From an uncultured Collinsella sp. (GTDB lineage: Bacteria; Actinomycetota; Coriobacteriia; Coriobacteriales; Coriobacteriaceae), in contig UQMV01000047.1 of the NCBI GenBank assembly GCA_900542315.1, forward strand, positions 1 to 14,564: DNA of 14,564 nt. The letters run 5' to 3'. Under the pieces are notes generated by a model that was not told the DNA's origin, ran no database searches, and worked only from the letters and a program-made list of their open reading frames with translations. The first letter of the stretch is position 1. Every line of letters begins with the position of its first letter. A program made the translations under genes and the position numbers. This document shows positions 6,280 to 14,155 of the stretch, one piece after another.

Positions 6280-7080
6280 ATGAGCGCAAATCCGCTGCTT
6301 TCCATCGAAGGTCTGACCGCCTCCGTGGACGAGAAGACCATCCTTCACAACGTCAACCTTAACGTCGCCACCGGCGAGACCCACGTGCTGATGGGCCCCA
6401 ATGGTGCCGGCAAGTCCACCCTCGGCCATCTGGTCATGGGCGACCCGGTCTACACCGTCAACGACGGCCGCATCGTCTTTGATGGCCAAGACATCACCGA
6501 GCTCACCACCGACAAGCGCTCCCGCGCCGGCCTGTTCCTGAGCTTCCAGGCCCCGGTCGAGATCCCGGGCGTGCCGCTGTCGAGCTTTTTGCGCGCCAGC
6601 ATCGCCGGCCGCCCCGGCCTGGAGATGAAGGGCAAGGAGTTCCGCCGCCGCGTAAAGGAGCTCGCAGCCGAGCTCAACATGGACACCGCCTACCTCAACC
6701 GCGAGCTGGGCGTGGGCTTCTCGGGCGGCGAGAAGAAGAAGGTCGAGATGCTCCAGCTCCTGCTGCTGCAGCCCAAGCTCGCCATCTTGGACGAGACCGA
6801 CTCCGGTCTGGACGTCGACGCCCTTTCCACCGTCAGCCATGGCATGGACGCCTACCGCAAGAGCTGCGACGGCTCCATGCTCATCATCACGCACAACACG
6901 CGCATCCTGGAGCACCTGAATGTCGACCGCGTCCACGTTATGGTCAAGGGCCACATCGTGCGCGAGGACGACGCCTCGCTCATCCCCTGGATCGACAAGA
7001 ACGGCTTTGAGACCTTCGAGCGCGAGGCCGCCGAGCAGCGCGCCAAGGCCGAGGCCGCCGCTGCCGAGCAGCAGGCGTAA
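6280..7080 (+). CDS. sufC: SufC, Fe-S cluster assembly ATPase
   Basis: SufC is the ABC-type ATPase of the SufBCD scaffold and drives the conformational change needed to build Fe-S clusters in the cytosol. The 266-residue protein shows Walker A GPNGAGKST (39-47), signature FSGGEKKK (147-154), Walker B LAILDE (167-172) with D171 and E172, and the H-loop histidine H205 in ITHN. The ATG at 6280 was chosen over an in-frame ATG at 6250 because AGAGAGGGA (6267-6275) sits just before it and the protein then begins at the usual family N-terminus. The C-terminal tail is rich in Ala and Glu. It is first in sufCBDSU and ends 12 bases before sufB. Confidence 0.95.
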   Translation: MSANPLLSIEGLTASVDEKTILHNVNLNVATGETHVLMGPNGAGKSTLGHLVMGDPVYTVNDGRIVFDGQDITELTTDKRSRAGLFLSFQAPVEIPGVPLSSFLRASIAGRPGLEMKGKEFRRRVKELAAELNMDTAYLNRELGVGFSGGEKKKVEMLQLLLLQPKLAILDETDSGLDVDALSTVSHGMDAYRKSCDGSMLIITHNTRILEHLNVDRVHVMVKGHIVREDDASLIPWIDKNGFETFEREAAEQRAKAEAAAAEQQA

Positions 7081-7092
7081 AGGGGCGACGCA

Positions 7093-8505
7093 ATGACCAA
7101 GAACCGCACCGAGGTCGCGGACATCGACCGCAGCCTCTACGACTTCACCTATGGCGAGGAGGGATTCGAGCGCCTGGACGCCGGCATCACGCCCGACATC
7201 GTACGCGAGATCAGCGCCAAGAAGGACGAGCCACAGTGGATGCTAGACTTGCGCCTCAAGTCCCTCGAGATCTTCAACCGCTTCCCGGATCCGACGTGGG
7301 GCCCCTCCATCGAGGGCCTGGACATGGATAACATCGTCACCTACGTCAAGCCCAACACCGACCAAAAGCACGACTGGGAGTCGGTGCCCGACGACATCAA
7401 GAACACCTTTGAGCGCCTGGGCATCCCCGAGGCCGAGCGCAGCTACCTGGCAGGCGTCGGTGCTCAGTACGACTCCGAGCTCGTCTACCACAACATGCAG
7501 GACACCGCGTCCAAGATGGGCATCGTGTACTCCGGCATCGAGGAGGCCCTGCACGACCCGCAGTGGGAGCCGCTCATCCACGAGAAGTTCATGACGCTCA
7601 TCCCGCCCACCGACCACAAGTTTGCGGCCCTGCACGGCGCCGTATGGTCGGGCGGCTCATTTGTCTACGTGCCCAAGGGCACCAAGTTGGACTTCCCGCT
7701 GCAGAGCTACTTCCGCCTTAACGCCAAGGGCGCCGGCCAGTTTGAGCACACGCTCATCATCGTCGAGGACGATGCCGACCTGCACTTTATCGAGGGTTGC
7801 TCCGCGCCCAAGTACAACGTGGCAAACCTCCACGCCGGCGCCGTCGAGCTCTTTGTGGGCAAGCGTGCGCACCTGCGCTACTCGACCATCGAGAACTGGT
7901 CCAAGAACATGTACAACCTCAACACCAAGCGTGCGCGCGTGGACGAGGACGGCGACATCGAGTGGATCAGCGGCTCCTTCGGCAGCCACGTGGGCTACCT
8001 CTACCCCATGAGCGTGCTCAACGGCCGCCGCGCCCGTTCGAGCTTTACCGGCATCACCTTTGCTGGCGCCGGGCAGAACCTCGACACCGGCTGCAAGGTC
8101 GTGCTCAACGCGCCTGAGACCTCGGCAACCGTCGAGACCAAGGGCATCTCCAAGAGCGGCGGCATTCAGACCTTCCGCAGCTCTATTGTGGCGACGCCCA
8201 AGGCCGAGGGCTCCAAGGCAACTGTGAGCTGCCAGTCGCTGATGCTCGACGACCAGAGCCGCTCCGATACGATTCCCGCCATGGACATCCGCGCCAAGAA
8301 CGTCGACATCGGCCACGAGGCCACCATCGGCCGCATCGGCGACGATAAGGTGTTCTACCTGATGAGCCGCGGTATCTCGGAGGAAGAGGCCCGTACCATG
8401 ATCGTCAACGGCTTTGCCAACCCGGTCTCCAAGGAGCTGCCGCTGGAGTACGCCGTCGAGATGAACAACTTGATCAAGCTCGAGATGGAAGGAGCGATCG
8501 GATAA
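7093..8505 (+). CDS. sufB: SufB, scaffold subunit for Fe-S cluster assembly
   Basis: This 470-residue protein is full length for SufB. It forms a heterodimer with SufD that sits on a SufC dimer and assembles the nascent cluster. The beta-helix core and the conserved C-terminal stretch around SCQSLML and GHEATIGRI are clear. C380 and E409 are spaced 29 residues apart, as are the cluster-assembly residues C405 and E434 of the E. coli protein. No intein is present, unlike the SufB of many mycobacteria. AGGGG (7081-7085) directly after the sufC stop serves as ribosome site with 7-base spacing. Its stop overlaps the sufD start by one base. Confidence 0.96.
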   Translation: MTKNRTEVADIDRSLYDFTYGEEGFERLDAGITPDIVREISAKKDEPQWMLDLRLKSLEIFNRFPDPTWGPSIEGLDMDNIVTYVKPNTDQKHDWESVPDDIKNTFERLGIPEAERSYLAGVGAQYDSELVYHNMQDTASKMGIVYSGIEEALHDPQWEPLIHEKFMTLIPPTDHKFAALHGAVWSGGSFVYVPKGTKLDFPLQSYFRLNAKGAGQFEHTLIIVEDDADLHFIEGCSAPKYNVANLHAGAVELFVGKRAHLRYSTIENWSKNMYNLNTKRARVDEDGDIEWISGSFGSHVGYLYPMSVLNGRRARSSFTGITFAGAGQNLDTGCKVVLNAPETSATVETKGISKSGGIQTFRSSIVATPKAEGSKATVSCQSLMLDDQSRSDTIPAMDIRAKNVDIGHEATIGRIGDDKVFYLMSRGISEEEARTMIVNGFANPVSKELPLEYAVEMNNLIKLEMEGAIG

Positions 8506-9776
8506 TGACACAGACCACGAACACCGCTGCTACCACCCTTGAGCAGGTCAACGCGATGCCGGCGGCCACTTGGGGTTGGCTCAAGATGAACCAGACCAAG
8601 CTCGAGCTCTCTGACGAGCTTGCCGCCGCTCCCACCGAGGCCGTTGAGGTCGAGGGCTTGGACGAGCAGTTTACTGGCGTGGCAGACGCGTTCGAAGCCG
8701 CCATGGACGCCATCGCCGAGCGCTTCCCCGAGCGCCGCGCCTCCGCCCCCGGCGATGCTGCCGACCGCGCCCGCATCACGCCCGAGACCGAGCTCGACGT
8801 GCCCGCCACCTCCGTCTACCAGGCCGGCGCCATCAAGCTCGAGGAGGAGCTCTCTCCTGCCGAGGCCTTCGAGACTGGCATGGGCGAGGCAGCCTACACC
8901 TACCTGGCCGACCACGCCACCAAGCGCATCGTCATCGATGTGCCCGCATACAAGCGCGCCACGGTTACCGTGCGCGTGAGCGGTGTCGATGCCGCCGCGG
9001 CCATCGCCGCCATCGACATCGTCGCTCGCCCGCAGGCAACGCTCGACCTGCATATTGCCCTAGACTCTCCTGTTACCGGCGAGGGTGTCGTGGGCTCCGT
9101 GCTACGCGTGTGCGCCCACGAGTACGCCACCGTCAACGTGACCTGCACGCAGACGCTCGACGATAGCTGGATCGCGCTCGACGACACCGGCCTGTTCCTG
9201 GACGAGGGCGCGCGCGTCAACGTGCAGCACACCGTCCTGGGTGCCGGCGCCAGCGCCACCGGCCTTGCCGGCGACCTGCTGGGCGATACCGCCAAGGTCA
9301 CCATCGATACTGACTACCTGGGCGCCCGCGAGCAGGTGCGCGACTTTAACTACGAGCTGCGCCACCGCGGTCGCAAGACCGAGTGCGAGATCGACGCCAA
9401 CGGCGTGCTGACCGGTACGTCCAAGAAGGTCTACCGCGGCACCATCGACCTCGTTCACGGCTGCAAGGGCGCAACCGGCACCGAGCGCGAGACGGTGCTC
9501 TTGGCCAACAAGGGCGTCGACAACAAGACCGTCCCCGTCATTCTCTGCGACGAGGACGACGTCGCCGGCAATCACGGCGCCACCATCGGTCACGTCCGTG
9601 ACGAGCAGCTGTTCTATCTCGCCTGCCGCGGCCTTGACCAAAACGCCGCCGAGGACCTGTTCATCCGCGCCAAGCTGGAAGACGCCGCGCTTTCCGCCAC
9701 CGACGAGCGCACCCGCGCAGCCGTCGTCCGCTTGGGCAACAACCTGATCGACAACTTTGAAGAGGAGCTCGCATGA
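8505..9776 (+). CDS. sufD: SufD, scaffold subunit for Fe-S cluster assembly
   Basis: SufD is the SufB paralogue that completes the SufBC2D complex and is needed for iron acquisition during cluster building. The 423-residue sequence has a variable, Ala/Glu-rich N-terminal helical part. The right-handed beta-helix domain (about 140-350) and a C-terminal GNHGATIGHVRDEQLFYL segment follow. H357 in that segment corresponds to the conserved SufD histidine implicated in cluster assembly. The start ATG shares one base with the sufB stop (TAATG) and is preceded by AAGGAG (8489-8494) at 10 bases. It overlaps sufS by four bases (ATGA), so translation is probably coupled. Confidence 0.93.
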   Translation: MTQTTNTAATTLEQVNAMPAATWGWLKMNQTKLELSDELAAAPTEAVEVEGLDEQFTGVADAFEAAMDAIAERFPERRASAPGDAADRARITPETELDVPATSVYQAGAIKLEEELSPAEAFETGMGEAAYTYLADHATKRIVIDVPAYKRATVTVRVSGVDAAAAIAAIDIVARPQATLDLHIALDSPVTGEGVVGSVLRVCAHEYATVNVTCTQTLDDSWIALDDTGLFLDEGARVNVQHTVLGAGASATGLAGDLLGDTAKVTIDTDYLGAREQVRDFNYELRHRGRKTECEIDANGVLTGTSKKVYRGTIDLVHGCKGATGTERETVLLANKGVDNKTVPVILCDEDDVAGNHGATIGHVRDEQLFYLACRGLDQNAAEDLFIRAKLEDAALSATDERTRAAVVRLGNNLIDNFEEELA

Positions 9777-11098
9777 TCGACACCGAGCACGTTAAATGCG
9801 ACACCTGTACTGCCCCCGAGCCCATGGAGCTCGACGCCAGCGACGAGGCTTCGCGCGGCTGGCCCACCGTGGACATCGAGACCAACCCCTACAAGGGCCA
9901 GTTCCCGCTGTTCCAGCAGCACCCCGAGATCGCCTTCCTCGATAGCGCCGCCACCGCGCAGCGCCCCGCCTGCGTGCTCGACGCCGAGCGCGACTTCTAC
10001 CAGCGTATGAACGCCAACCCCCTGCGCGGCCTGTACTCGCTGTCCGTCGAGGCCACCGATGCCATCGCGAAGGTCCGCCAGCAGATCGCCGACCTCATCG
10101 GCGCCGCCCAGGCCAACGAGGTCGTCTTCACCCGCAACACGAGCGAGTCGCTCAACCTGGTCGCCAAGAGCTTTGCACCCACGGTGCTCGAGCCCGGTGA
10201 CGAGGTCGTCATCACCATCATGGAGCACCACTCCAACCTGATTCCGTGGCAGCAGGTCTGCCGCGAGACCGGCGCCAAGCTCGTCTACCTCTACCCTACC
10301 AAGACCGGCCAGCTCACCACCGAGGAGGTTCTTGCCAAGGTTGGTCCCAAGACCAAGATTCTGGCCGTGGGTCAGGTTTCTAACGTGCTGGGCGTCGAGA
10401 ACCCGGTCAAGAACCTCGGCAAGCTTGTGCACAAGTACGGCGGCTATCTGGTCGTCGACGGCGCACAGTCGCTGCCGCACATGCCGGTCGATGTGGCCGA
10501 CCTGGGAGCCGACTTCTTTGCCTTTAGCGCGCACAAGGCCATGGGCCCCATGGGCATCGGCGTGCTGTGGGGCAAGATGGACCTGCTGAACGCCATGCCG
10601 CCCATGCTCACCGGCGGCGAGATGATCGATTCGGTCACCGAGCAGGACGCCGTCTGGGCGCCCGTCCCCGAGAAGTTCGAGGCCGGCACGCAGGACGCCG
10701 CCGGCATCTTCGCCACGGGCGCCGCCCTTAATTACCTAGTCAACACGGTGGGTTACGAGAACATCCGGGCCCGCGAGCAGGCACTCGTCCACTACCTGAT
10801 GGGCGAGCTCATGCAGCTCGACTTTGTCCAGATCATCGGCTCCATCTATTGGGACAACCACCACGGCGTCGTGAGCTTTAACGTCAAGGGCATCCACCCG
10901 CACGACGTCGCGAGCATCATGGATATGGACGGCGTCTGCATTCGCGCCGGTCACCACTGTGCACAGCCGCTGCTCACCTGGCTGGGCGTCGAGAACCTCG
11001 CCTGCTGCCGCGCCAGCGTGGCCTTCTACAACGACAAGGCCGACATCGACAAGTTCATCGCCGGCCTGCATCACGTTTGGAGCACGTTCAATGGGTAA
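9773..11098 (+). CDS. sufS: SufS, group II cysteine desulfurase
   Basis: SufS is a PLP enzyme that removes sulfur from L-cysteine and passes it as persulfide to SufU. In the 441-residue protein, the PLP lysine is K255 in FSAHK, the ring-stacking histidine region is MEHHSN (150-155), and the persulfide cysteine is C396 in RAGHHC. Compared with the usual length of about 405-410 residues it has some 35 extra residues at the N-terminus, including C9 and C12 (CxxC) before the family start near KGQFPLF (41-47). No better internal start is obvious, and the ATGA overlap with sufD plus GAGGAG just upstream support the ATG at 9773. It overlaps sufU by eight bases. Confidence 0.95.
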   Translation: MIDTEHVKCDTCTAPEPMELDASDEASRGWPTVDIETNPYKGQFPLFQQHPEIAFLDSAATAQRPACVLDAERDFYQRMNANPLRGLYSLSVEATDAIAKVRQQIADLIGAAQANEVVFTRNTSESLNLVAKSFAPTVLEPGDEVVITIMEHHSNLIPWQQVCRETGAKLVYLYPTKTGQLTTEEVLAKVGPKTKILAVGQVSNVLGVENPVKNLGKLVHKYGGYLVVDGAQSLPHMPVDVADLGADFFAFSAHKAMGPMGIGVLWGKMDLLNAMPPMLTGGEMIDSVTEQDAVWAPVPEKFEAGTQDAAGIFATGAALNYLVNTVGYENIRAREQALVHYLMGELMQLDFVQIIGSIYWDNHHGVVSFNVKGIHPHDVASIMDMDGVCIRAGHHCAQPLLTWLGVENLACCRASVAFYNDKADIDKFIAGLHHVWSTFNG

Positions 11099-11525
11099 TC
11101 TGTACACCTCCACCACATTTATGGAGCACAACTCGCACCCCGACTATAAGTACGAGATGGAGGCTCCCACGCACGAGCACGACGGCATCAACCCCAGCTG
11201 CGGCGACGAGCTCACCTTGCAGCTGCGCGTCGAGAACGGCGTGATCGAGGAGGCCTCCTTTACCGGCCACGGCTGCGCCATCAGTCAGGCCAGTGCCGAC
11301 ATCATGGCCGACCTCATCACCGGCGAGACGGTCGAGGAAGCGCGTCGCTTGGCAGGGCTCTTCCTCGCCATGATCCGCGGCGAACAGCTCTCCGAGGAGG
11401 ACTTGGAAGATCTTGACGAGGCCGCCCAGCTCCAGGACATCTCGCACATGCCCGCCCGCGTCAAATGCGCCGAGCTCGCCTGGCGCACCCTCGACGGCAT
11501 GCTCGAGGGGCAAACAAACCAGTAG
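11091..11525 (+). CDS. sufU: SufU, zinc-dependent sulfurtransferase partner of SufS
   Basis: This 144-residue protein has the NifU-like SufU fold. C37 and D39 in NPSCGD, C62 in GHGCAIS and C126 in VKCAEL are the four zinc ligands known in B. subtilis SufU; one of the cysteines also takes persulfide sulfur from SufS. The long insertion between the second and third cysteine blocks (about 80-115) separates SufU from IscU. The start ATG lies inside the last codons of sufS (8-base overlap), so a larger frame beginning at 10959 is only sufS read out of phase. It is the last gene of the operon; a dyad spans its stop codon and a strong terminator follows. Confidence 0.95.
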   Translation: MGNLYTSTTFMEHNSHPDYKYEMEAPTHEHDGINPSCGDELTLQLRVENGVIEEASFTGHGCAISQASADIMADLITGETVEEARRLAGLFLAMIRGEQLSEEDLEDLDEAAQLQDISHMPARVKCAELAWRTLDGMLEGQTNQ

Positions 11526-11535
11526 TTTATGCCCC
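11507..11535. repeat. Third copy of the GGGRC...GYCCC dyad, across the sufU stop
   Basis: GGGGCAAACAAACC (11507-11520) is identical to 6122-6135 in the Rrf2-suf spacer. The ends GGGGC and GCCCC are spaced exactly as GGGGC and GTCCC are there (29 bases in all). As RNA it could fold: GGGGCA with TGCCCC, and inside it AAAC with GTTT around a five-base loop. The TAG of sufU is within the hairpin. Confidence 0.55.
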
Positions 11536-11555
11536 GAATCCAAGGTTTTTGATTA

Positions 11556-11587
11556 CCGAGCCGCCCGATACGGGCGGCTCGGTTTTT
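11556..11587 (+). terminator. Rho-independent terminator of the suf operon
   Basis: CCGAGCCGCCCG (11556-11567) pairs perfectly with CGGGCGGCTCGG (11571-11582) around the loop ATA, followed by five T. It begins 30 bases after the sufU stop. This is a textbook intrinsic terminator and marks the end of sufCBDSU. Confidence 0.95.
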
Positions 11588-11733
11588 CCTAATGAGCACG
11601 AACACACAAAATCAGCGCGTCCGGCGCCCCGTCTGTCATTTGCCACACGGCCAGACGCGAACACGGGCGTTTTCCACAGCACCAAAGGCCTGCGGCAGGG
11701 CCCCGGACCCGCCAAGCAAAACGCCAAGTCCCG
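11588..11733. other. Intergenic stretch after the suf terminator, no gene seen
   Basis: Open frames cross this stretch, but they have no ribosome site and no protein-like composition, and they disagree between strands. With 11734-12186 it forms a 661-base region between sufU and the transposase gene with no secure gene. Confidence 0.5.
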
Positions 11734-11819
11734 TTCTGCTGAGCTCCGACTCGCTTCGCGCCTGCAGCAGAAGGGTCCCATAGGATGCGGCGTGCATTTT
11801 TGCGAGTATTCAGCACGCC
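11734..11819. repeat. Structured element with two strong inverted repeats
   Basis: TTCTGCTG (11734-11741) and CAGCAGAA (11765-11772) form a perfect 8-bp stem; its 23-base loop contains a small CGC-TTC-GCG hairpin. GGCGTGC (11789-11795) and GCACGCC (11813-11819) form a second perfect 7-bp stem with a 17-base loop. No gene explains them. A RayT-type transposase gene lies about 370 bases away, and such proteins act on palindromic REP sequences, so this may be a REP-like repeat. A small structured RNA is an alternative. Confidence 0.45.
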
Positions 11820-12103
11820 AAGCTGTATGTATACGCATCGAAAGCGTTAATCAACGTCTCCAGGCGCATATATATATTGTGTTTTAGAGCAAGCATCGCG
11901 GTCTCAGGGATCACATACATGCGCTTCGGAGGCGCATCGAAAGGCATAAATAGCTTCGGAACCCGTATGTTGCAAGATTGCGGCAGTGCCGACAGCACCA
12001 CGATGCTGAAAACTCCGTTTTTTGCACGGCGCAGACAGGGGTAGGCACGGGCAAACCCGGACTGAGCTGTTATTTTATGCAAGATGACGATTGTTCTATG
12101 CAT
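11810..12103 (-). CDS. Doubtful small ORF or gene remnant
   Basis: An open frame of 97 codons runs from ATG 12103 to a TGA inside the second inverted repeat. The C-terminal half (FMPFDAPPKRMYVIPE, then an Ala/Leu-rich helix-like part) has a fairly protein-like composition. No ribosome binding site precedes the ATG, and I do not recognise the sequence. It may be the broken 3' part of a lost gene or chance. Confidence 0.25.
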   Translation of the reverse strand: MHRTIVILHKITAQSGFARAYPCLRRAKNGVFSIVVLSALPQSCNIRVPKLFMPFDAPPKRMYVIPETAMLALKHNIYMRLETLINAFDAYTYSLAC

Positions 12104-12186
12104 ATTAAGAAGTGCAGTTACCGTACCAAGCTTTTGAACGCTGGTTGCGGCGTATGGACGACCCCAGCTGCGGTGAACAGGCGACC

Positions 12187-12999
12187 TTACATCACGTTTC
12201 CGCCAGCCCGCATCGCCGTTCGCGCGCGGGCGTGCACGATACGAGAGACGGTACTTTTGCCAATCCCGGTATACCGTTCAATCTGGCGCACCGTAAAGCC
12301 GGCATTGTTCAATCCAACAATAACGGTATCGCGCTGCGCCGGCGGTGCAGTTTTAACCCCGTTGAGCGGAACCCCGAGGCTCTTCGTCAACTTGCCGGCA
12401 AAGGCATGGCGTTCCCACTCCGTCTCTTTCATATCGCACAGCGCTGGTTCACTGCCGTCGGGCGTCGAAAGCGAATAGGCAATAAAGCCCTCGGCAGAAC
12501 CAAAGAGCTCAAGCACGCAAGAAGGATCGGAAAATCCCCTCGCGACATCAGCCGCGTCACCGTCGTAAGCGCACAAATGCTCCGCAAAGCTGCTCCAGGG
12601 ATAACGCTCGATTAGGCTAACGCCCGCCTCCTGCGGATCGGCGTGTACGGAACGAATAGCCTCCATCACCTGCCAGTCGGTATCGAGCGAGCGCCGGTCA
12701 AAACGGTTCTGGAACAGATGGCCCGTGCGCCCCGTGTGTTTATTGAACCGCCGCGCATACGTCAAGAGCAGCCGGTGCATCGCAGCGCTCATCCTGTCCT
12801 CGTAATCTGCAAGCACCAAATGCACGTGATTGCCCATAAGGCACCAGGCGATAACCGTCACACCCTCCTCGCGGCAGCACTCGCGCATCAGCTCCAAAAA
12901 CTCCCACCGGTCTTCATCGCCCTCAAAGATGAGCTGCTTGCCCGCACCGCGAGCACAGACATGGTAAAAGCCGGTAACCGTTCTCCAAACGCGCTGCAT
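12187..12999 (-). CDS. RayT-like HUH (Y1) transposase with C-terminal HTH, catalytic Tyr apparently lost
   Basis: This 270-residue protein belongs to the Y1 transposase family, REP-associated branch. These single-strand nucleases cut palindromic DNA through a covalent tyrosine link. The HUH motif is H58-V-H60 in MGNHVHLVL, and RTGHLFQNRF (91-100) is the usual following block. The segment that normally reads R-Y-I-H-x-N-P, whose Tyr is the nucleophile, reads R-S-V-H-A-D-P here (S117). YPWSSF (133-138) follows as usual. The C-terminus (about 215-260) resembles a helix-turn-helix (QIERYTGIGKSTVSRI). The ATG at 12999 was chosen because AAGGGAG lies 5 bases before it and the family N-terminus begins there. 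The open frame continues to 13212 but looks non-coding. No IS ends were found. It may be inactive or have been recruited as a DNA-binding protein. Confidence 0.85.
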   Translation of the reverse strand: MQRVWRTVTGFYHVCARGAGKQLIFEGDEDRWEFLELMRECCREEGVTVIAWCLMGNHVHLVLADYEDRMSAAMHRLLLTYARRFNKHTGRTGHLFQNRFDRRSLDTDWQVMEAIRSVHADPQEAGVSLIERYPWSSFAEHLCAYDGDAADVARGFSDPSCVLELFGSAEGFIAYSLSTPDGSEPALCDMKETEWERHAFAGKLTKSLGVPLNGVKTAPPAQRDTVIVGLNNAGFTVRQIERYTGIGKSTVSRIVHARARTAMRAGGNVM

Positions 13000-13032
13000 G
13001 GCGCTCCCTTCGCCGGGATCTGCTTGCCATCC

Positions 13033-13061
13033 AATACAGCACGATTGAAGCGTGCCATCAA
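13033..13061 (-). promoter_or_regulatory. Candidate promoter of the transposase gene, with internal dyad
   Basis: On the minus strand TTGATG (13056-13061) and TGTATT (13033-13038) are 17 bases apart, 33 bases before the start codon. The spacer is itself an inverted repeat, GCACG-7 bases-CGTGC (13039-13055), where a regulator, perhaps the transposase through its own HTH, could bind. Confidence 0.4.
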
Positions 13062-13402
13062 AACATTCACGCAAAACAATACACTCGCGCGGCCAAAGGC
13101 AGTAAACAGGCGGCGAACGGCACCGTTGCAACAGATCAACCCCTGCAACACTTACAAGAGCCGACCAAAAGCTTGCCCAAGACGGACCCCCTCTACGGAA
13201 GTTCACGACCACAGAACATAGAGTTAAACCGTTTCAATTAAAACTTCCGGACTTCTCGCTACGAAAACTGAGCCGTTCGCCGAATATTCCGTGCATTTCG
13301 CGGTATTATAGGGGCTGCATGTCATGTCCCTTTCGAAGGGTCGCCCGGCAATCGCCAGCCACGACCCCCAGACGGGACGCCAACACGATAGAGAGGAGAG
13401 GC
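13062..13402. other. Divergent spacer before the NifU-like gene
   Basis: No gene is supported here. TATTAT (13304-13309) is a good -10 box for the downstream plus-strand gene, but no -35 box stands at the right distance. A small hairpin CCCTT-TCG-AAGGG lies around 13327-13339. The leader would be about 90 bases; I recognise no riboswitch class in it. Confidence 0.35.
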
Positions 13403-14137
13403 ATGCAGTACTCACAGGAAGTGGAGAACATGTGCCCCGTTGCCAAGGGTGCATACCACGGCCCCGCACCCATCCCCGAGGAGGGCAAGTGGGTCCAGGC
13501 TAAGGAGATTTCCGACATCTCCGGTCTTACGCACGGTGTGGGTTGGTGCGCACCTCAGCAGGGCGCCTGCAAGCTCACGCTGAACGTCAAGGACGGCATC
13601 ATCGAGGAGGCCCTCGTTGAGACCATCGGCTGCTCGGGCATGACCCACTCTGCCGCCATGGCTTCCGAGATCCTTCCCGGTAAGACCATCCTCGAGGCCC
13701 TCAACACCGACCTCGTCTGCGACGCCATCAACGTTGCTATGCGCGAGATCTTCCTGCAGATCGTTTACGGCCGCAGCCAGACCGCGTTCTCCGAGGGCGG
13801 CCTGCCCGTGGGCGCTTCCCTCGACGACCTCGGCAAGGGCCTTCGCTCTCAGGTCGGCACCATGTTCGGCACCAAGGCCAAGGGCGCTCGTTACCTCGAG
13901 CTCGCTCAGGGCTACGTCACCCGCATGGCTCTCAACGACAAGAACGAGATCATCGCATTCGAGTTCCTGAACCTCGGCAAGTTCACCGACGCCGTCAAGG
14001 CCGGCAAGACCCCCGAGGAGGCCATCGCTGGCGCTATGGGCCACTATGGTCAGTGGGAGAACGCTGCCAAGTACATCGACCCGCGCACCGACGAGGAGAC
14101 TCACTCCGTCGCCAGCGTGTTCCCGGTTCACGAGTAG
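13403..14137 (+). CDS. NifU-like Fe-S scaffold-type protein, partner of the GGGtGRT protein
   Basis: This 244-residue protein has a NifU/IscU-like N-terminal half: K-L-T-L-N-V-K-D-G-I-I-E-E-A (57-70), then GCSGMTHSAAMASEIL (76-91) and GKTILEAL (93-100). That resembles the 'GC...A.ASS....GK...E' core of scaffold proteins. Cysteines at 11, 49, 56, 77 and 106 could bind a cluster or zinc. The C-terminal half (about 125-244) is specific to this family and has no known motif. The ATG at 13403 was chosen because GAGAGGAGAG directly precedes it. The frame is open back to 13319, but that extension has no family character. Databases generally label such proteins 'iron-sulfur cluster assembly scaffold'; the role is not shown. 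It lies 18 bases before a GGGtGRT-family gene, surely co-transcribed. Codon use is strongly biased, as in well-expressed genes. Confidence 0.8.
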   Translation: MQYSQEVENMCPVAKGAYHGPAPIPEEGKWVQAKEISDISGLTHGVGWCAPQQGACKLTLNVKDGIIEEALVETIGCSGMTHSAAMASEILPGKTILEALNTDLVCDAINVAMREIFLQIVYGRSQTAFSEGGLPVGASLDDLGKGLRSQVGTMFGTKAKGARYLELAQGYVTRMALNDKNEIIAFEFLNLGKFTDAVKAGKTPEEAIAGAMGHYGQWENAAKYIDPRTDEETHSVASVFPVHE

Positions 14138-14155
14138 AAAGGGAGGGAAATAACT

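Noticed and set aside
12161..12173. ACCCCAGCTGCGG, identical to 11191-11203 inside sufU and in a frame reading DPSCGEQATL against NPSCGDELTL
   Set aside because: It looked like a sufU remnant, but a 13-base match is expected by chance in a window this size and similarity stops on both sides; a stop codon lies just upstream in frame.
12061..13100. Complete IS200/IS605 element around the transposase
   Set aside because: No paired terminal hairpins, tnpB gene or flanking tetranucleotide pattern could be recognised; RayT-type genes usually stand alone.
13000..13212. 71-codon upstream extension of the transposase frame
   Set aside because: The extension lacks a ribosome site, covers a good promoter candidate and has no family character, while the ATG at 12999 has a strong site.
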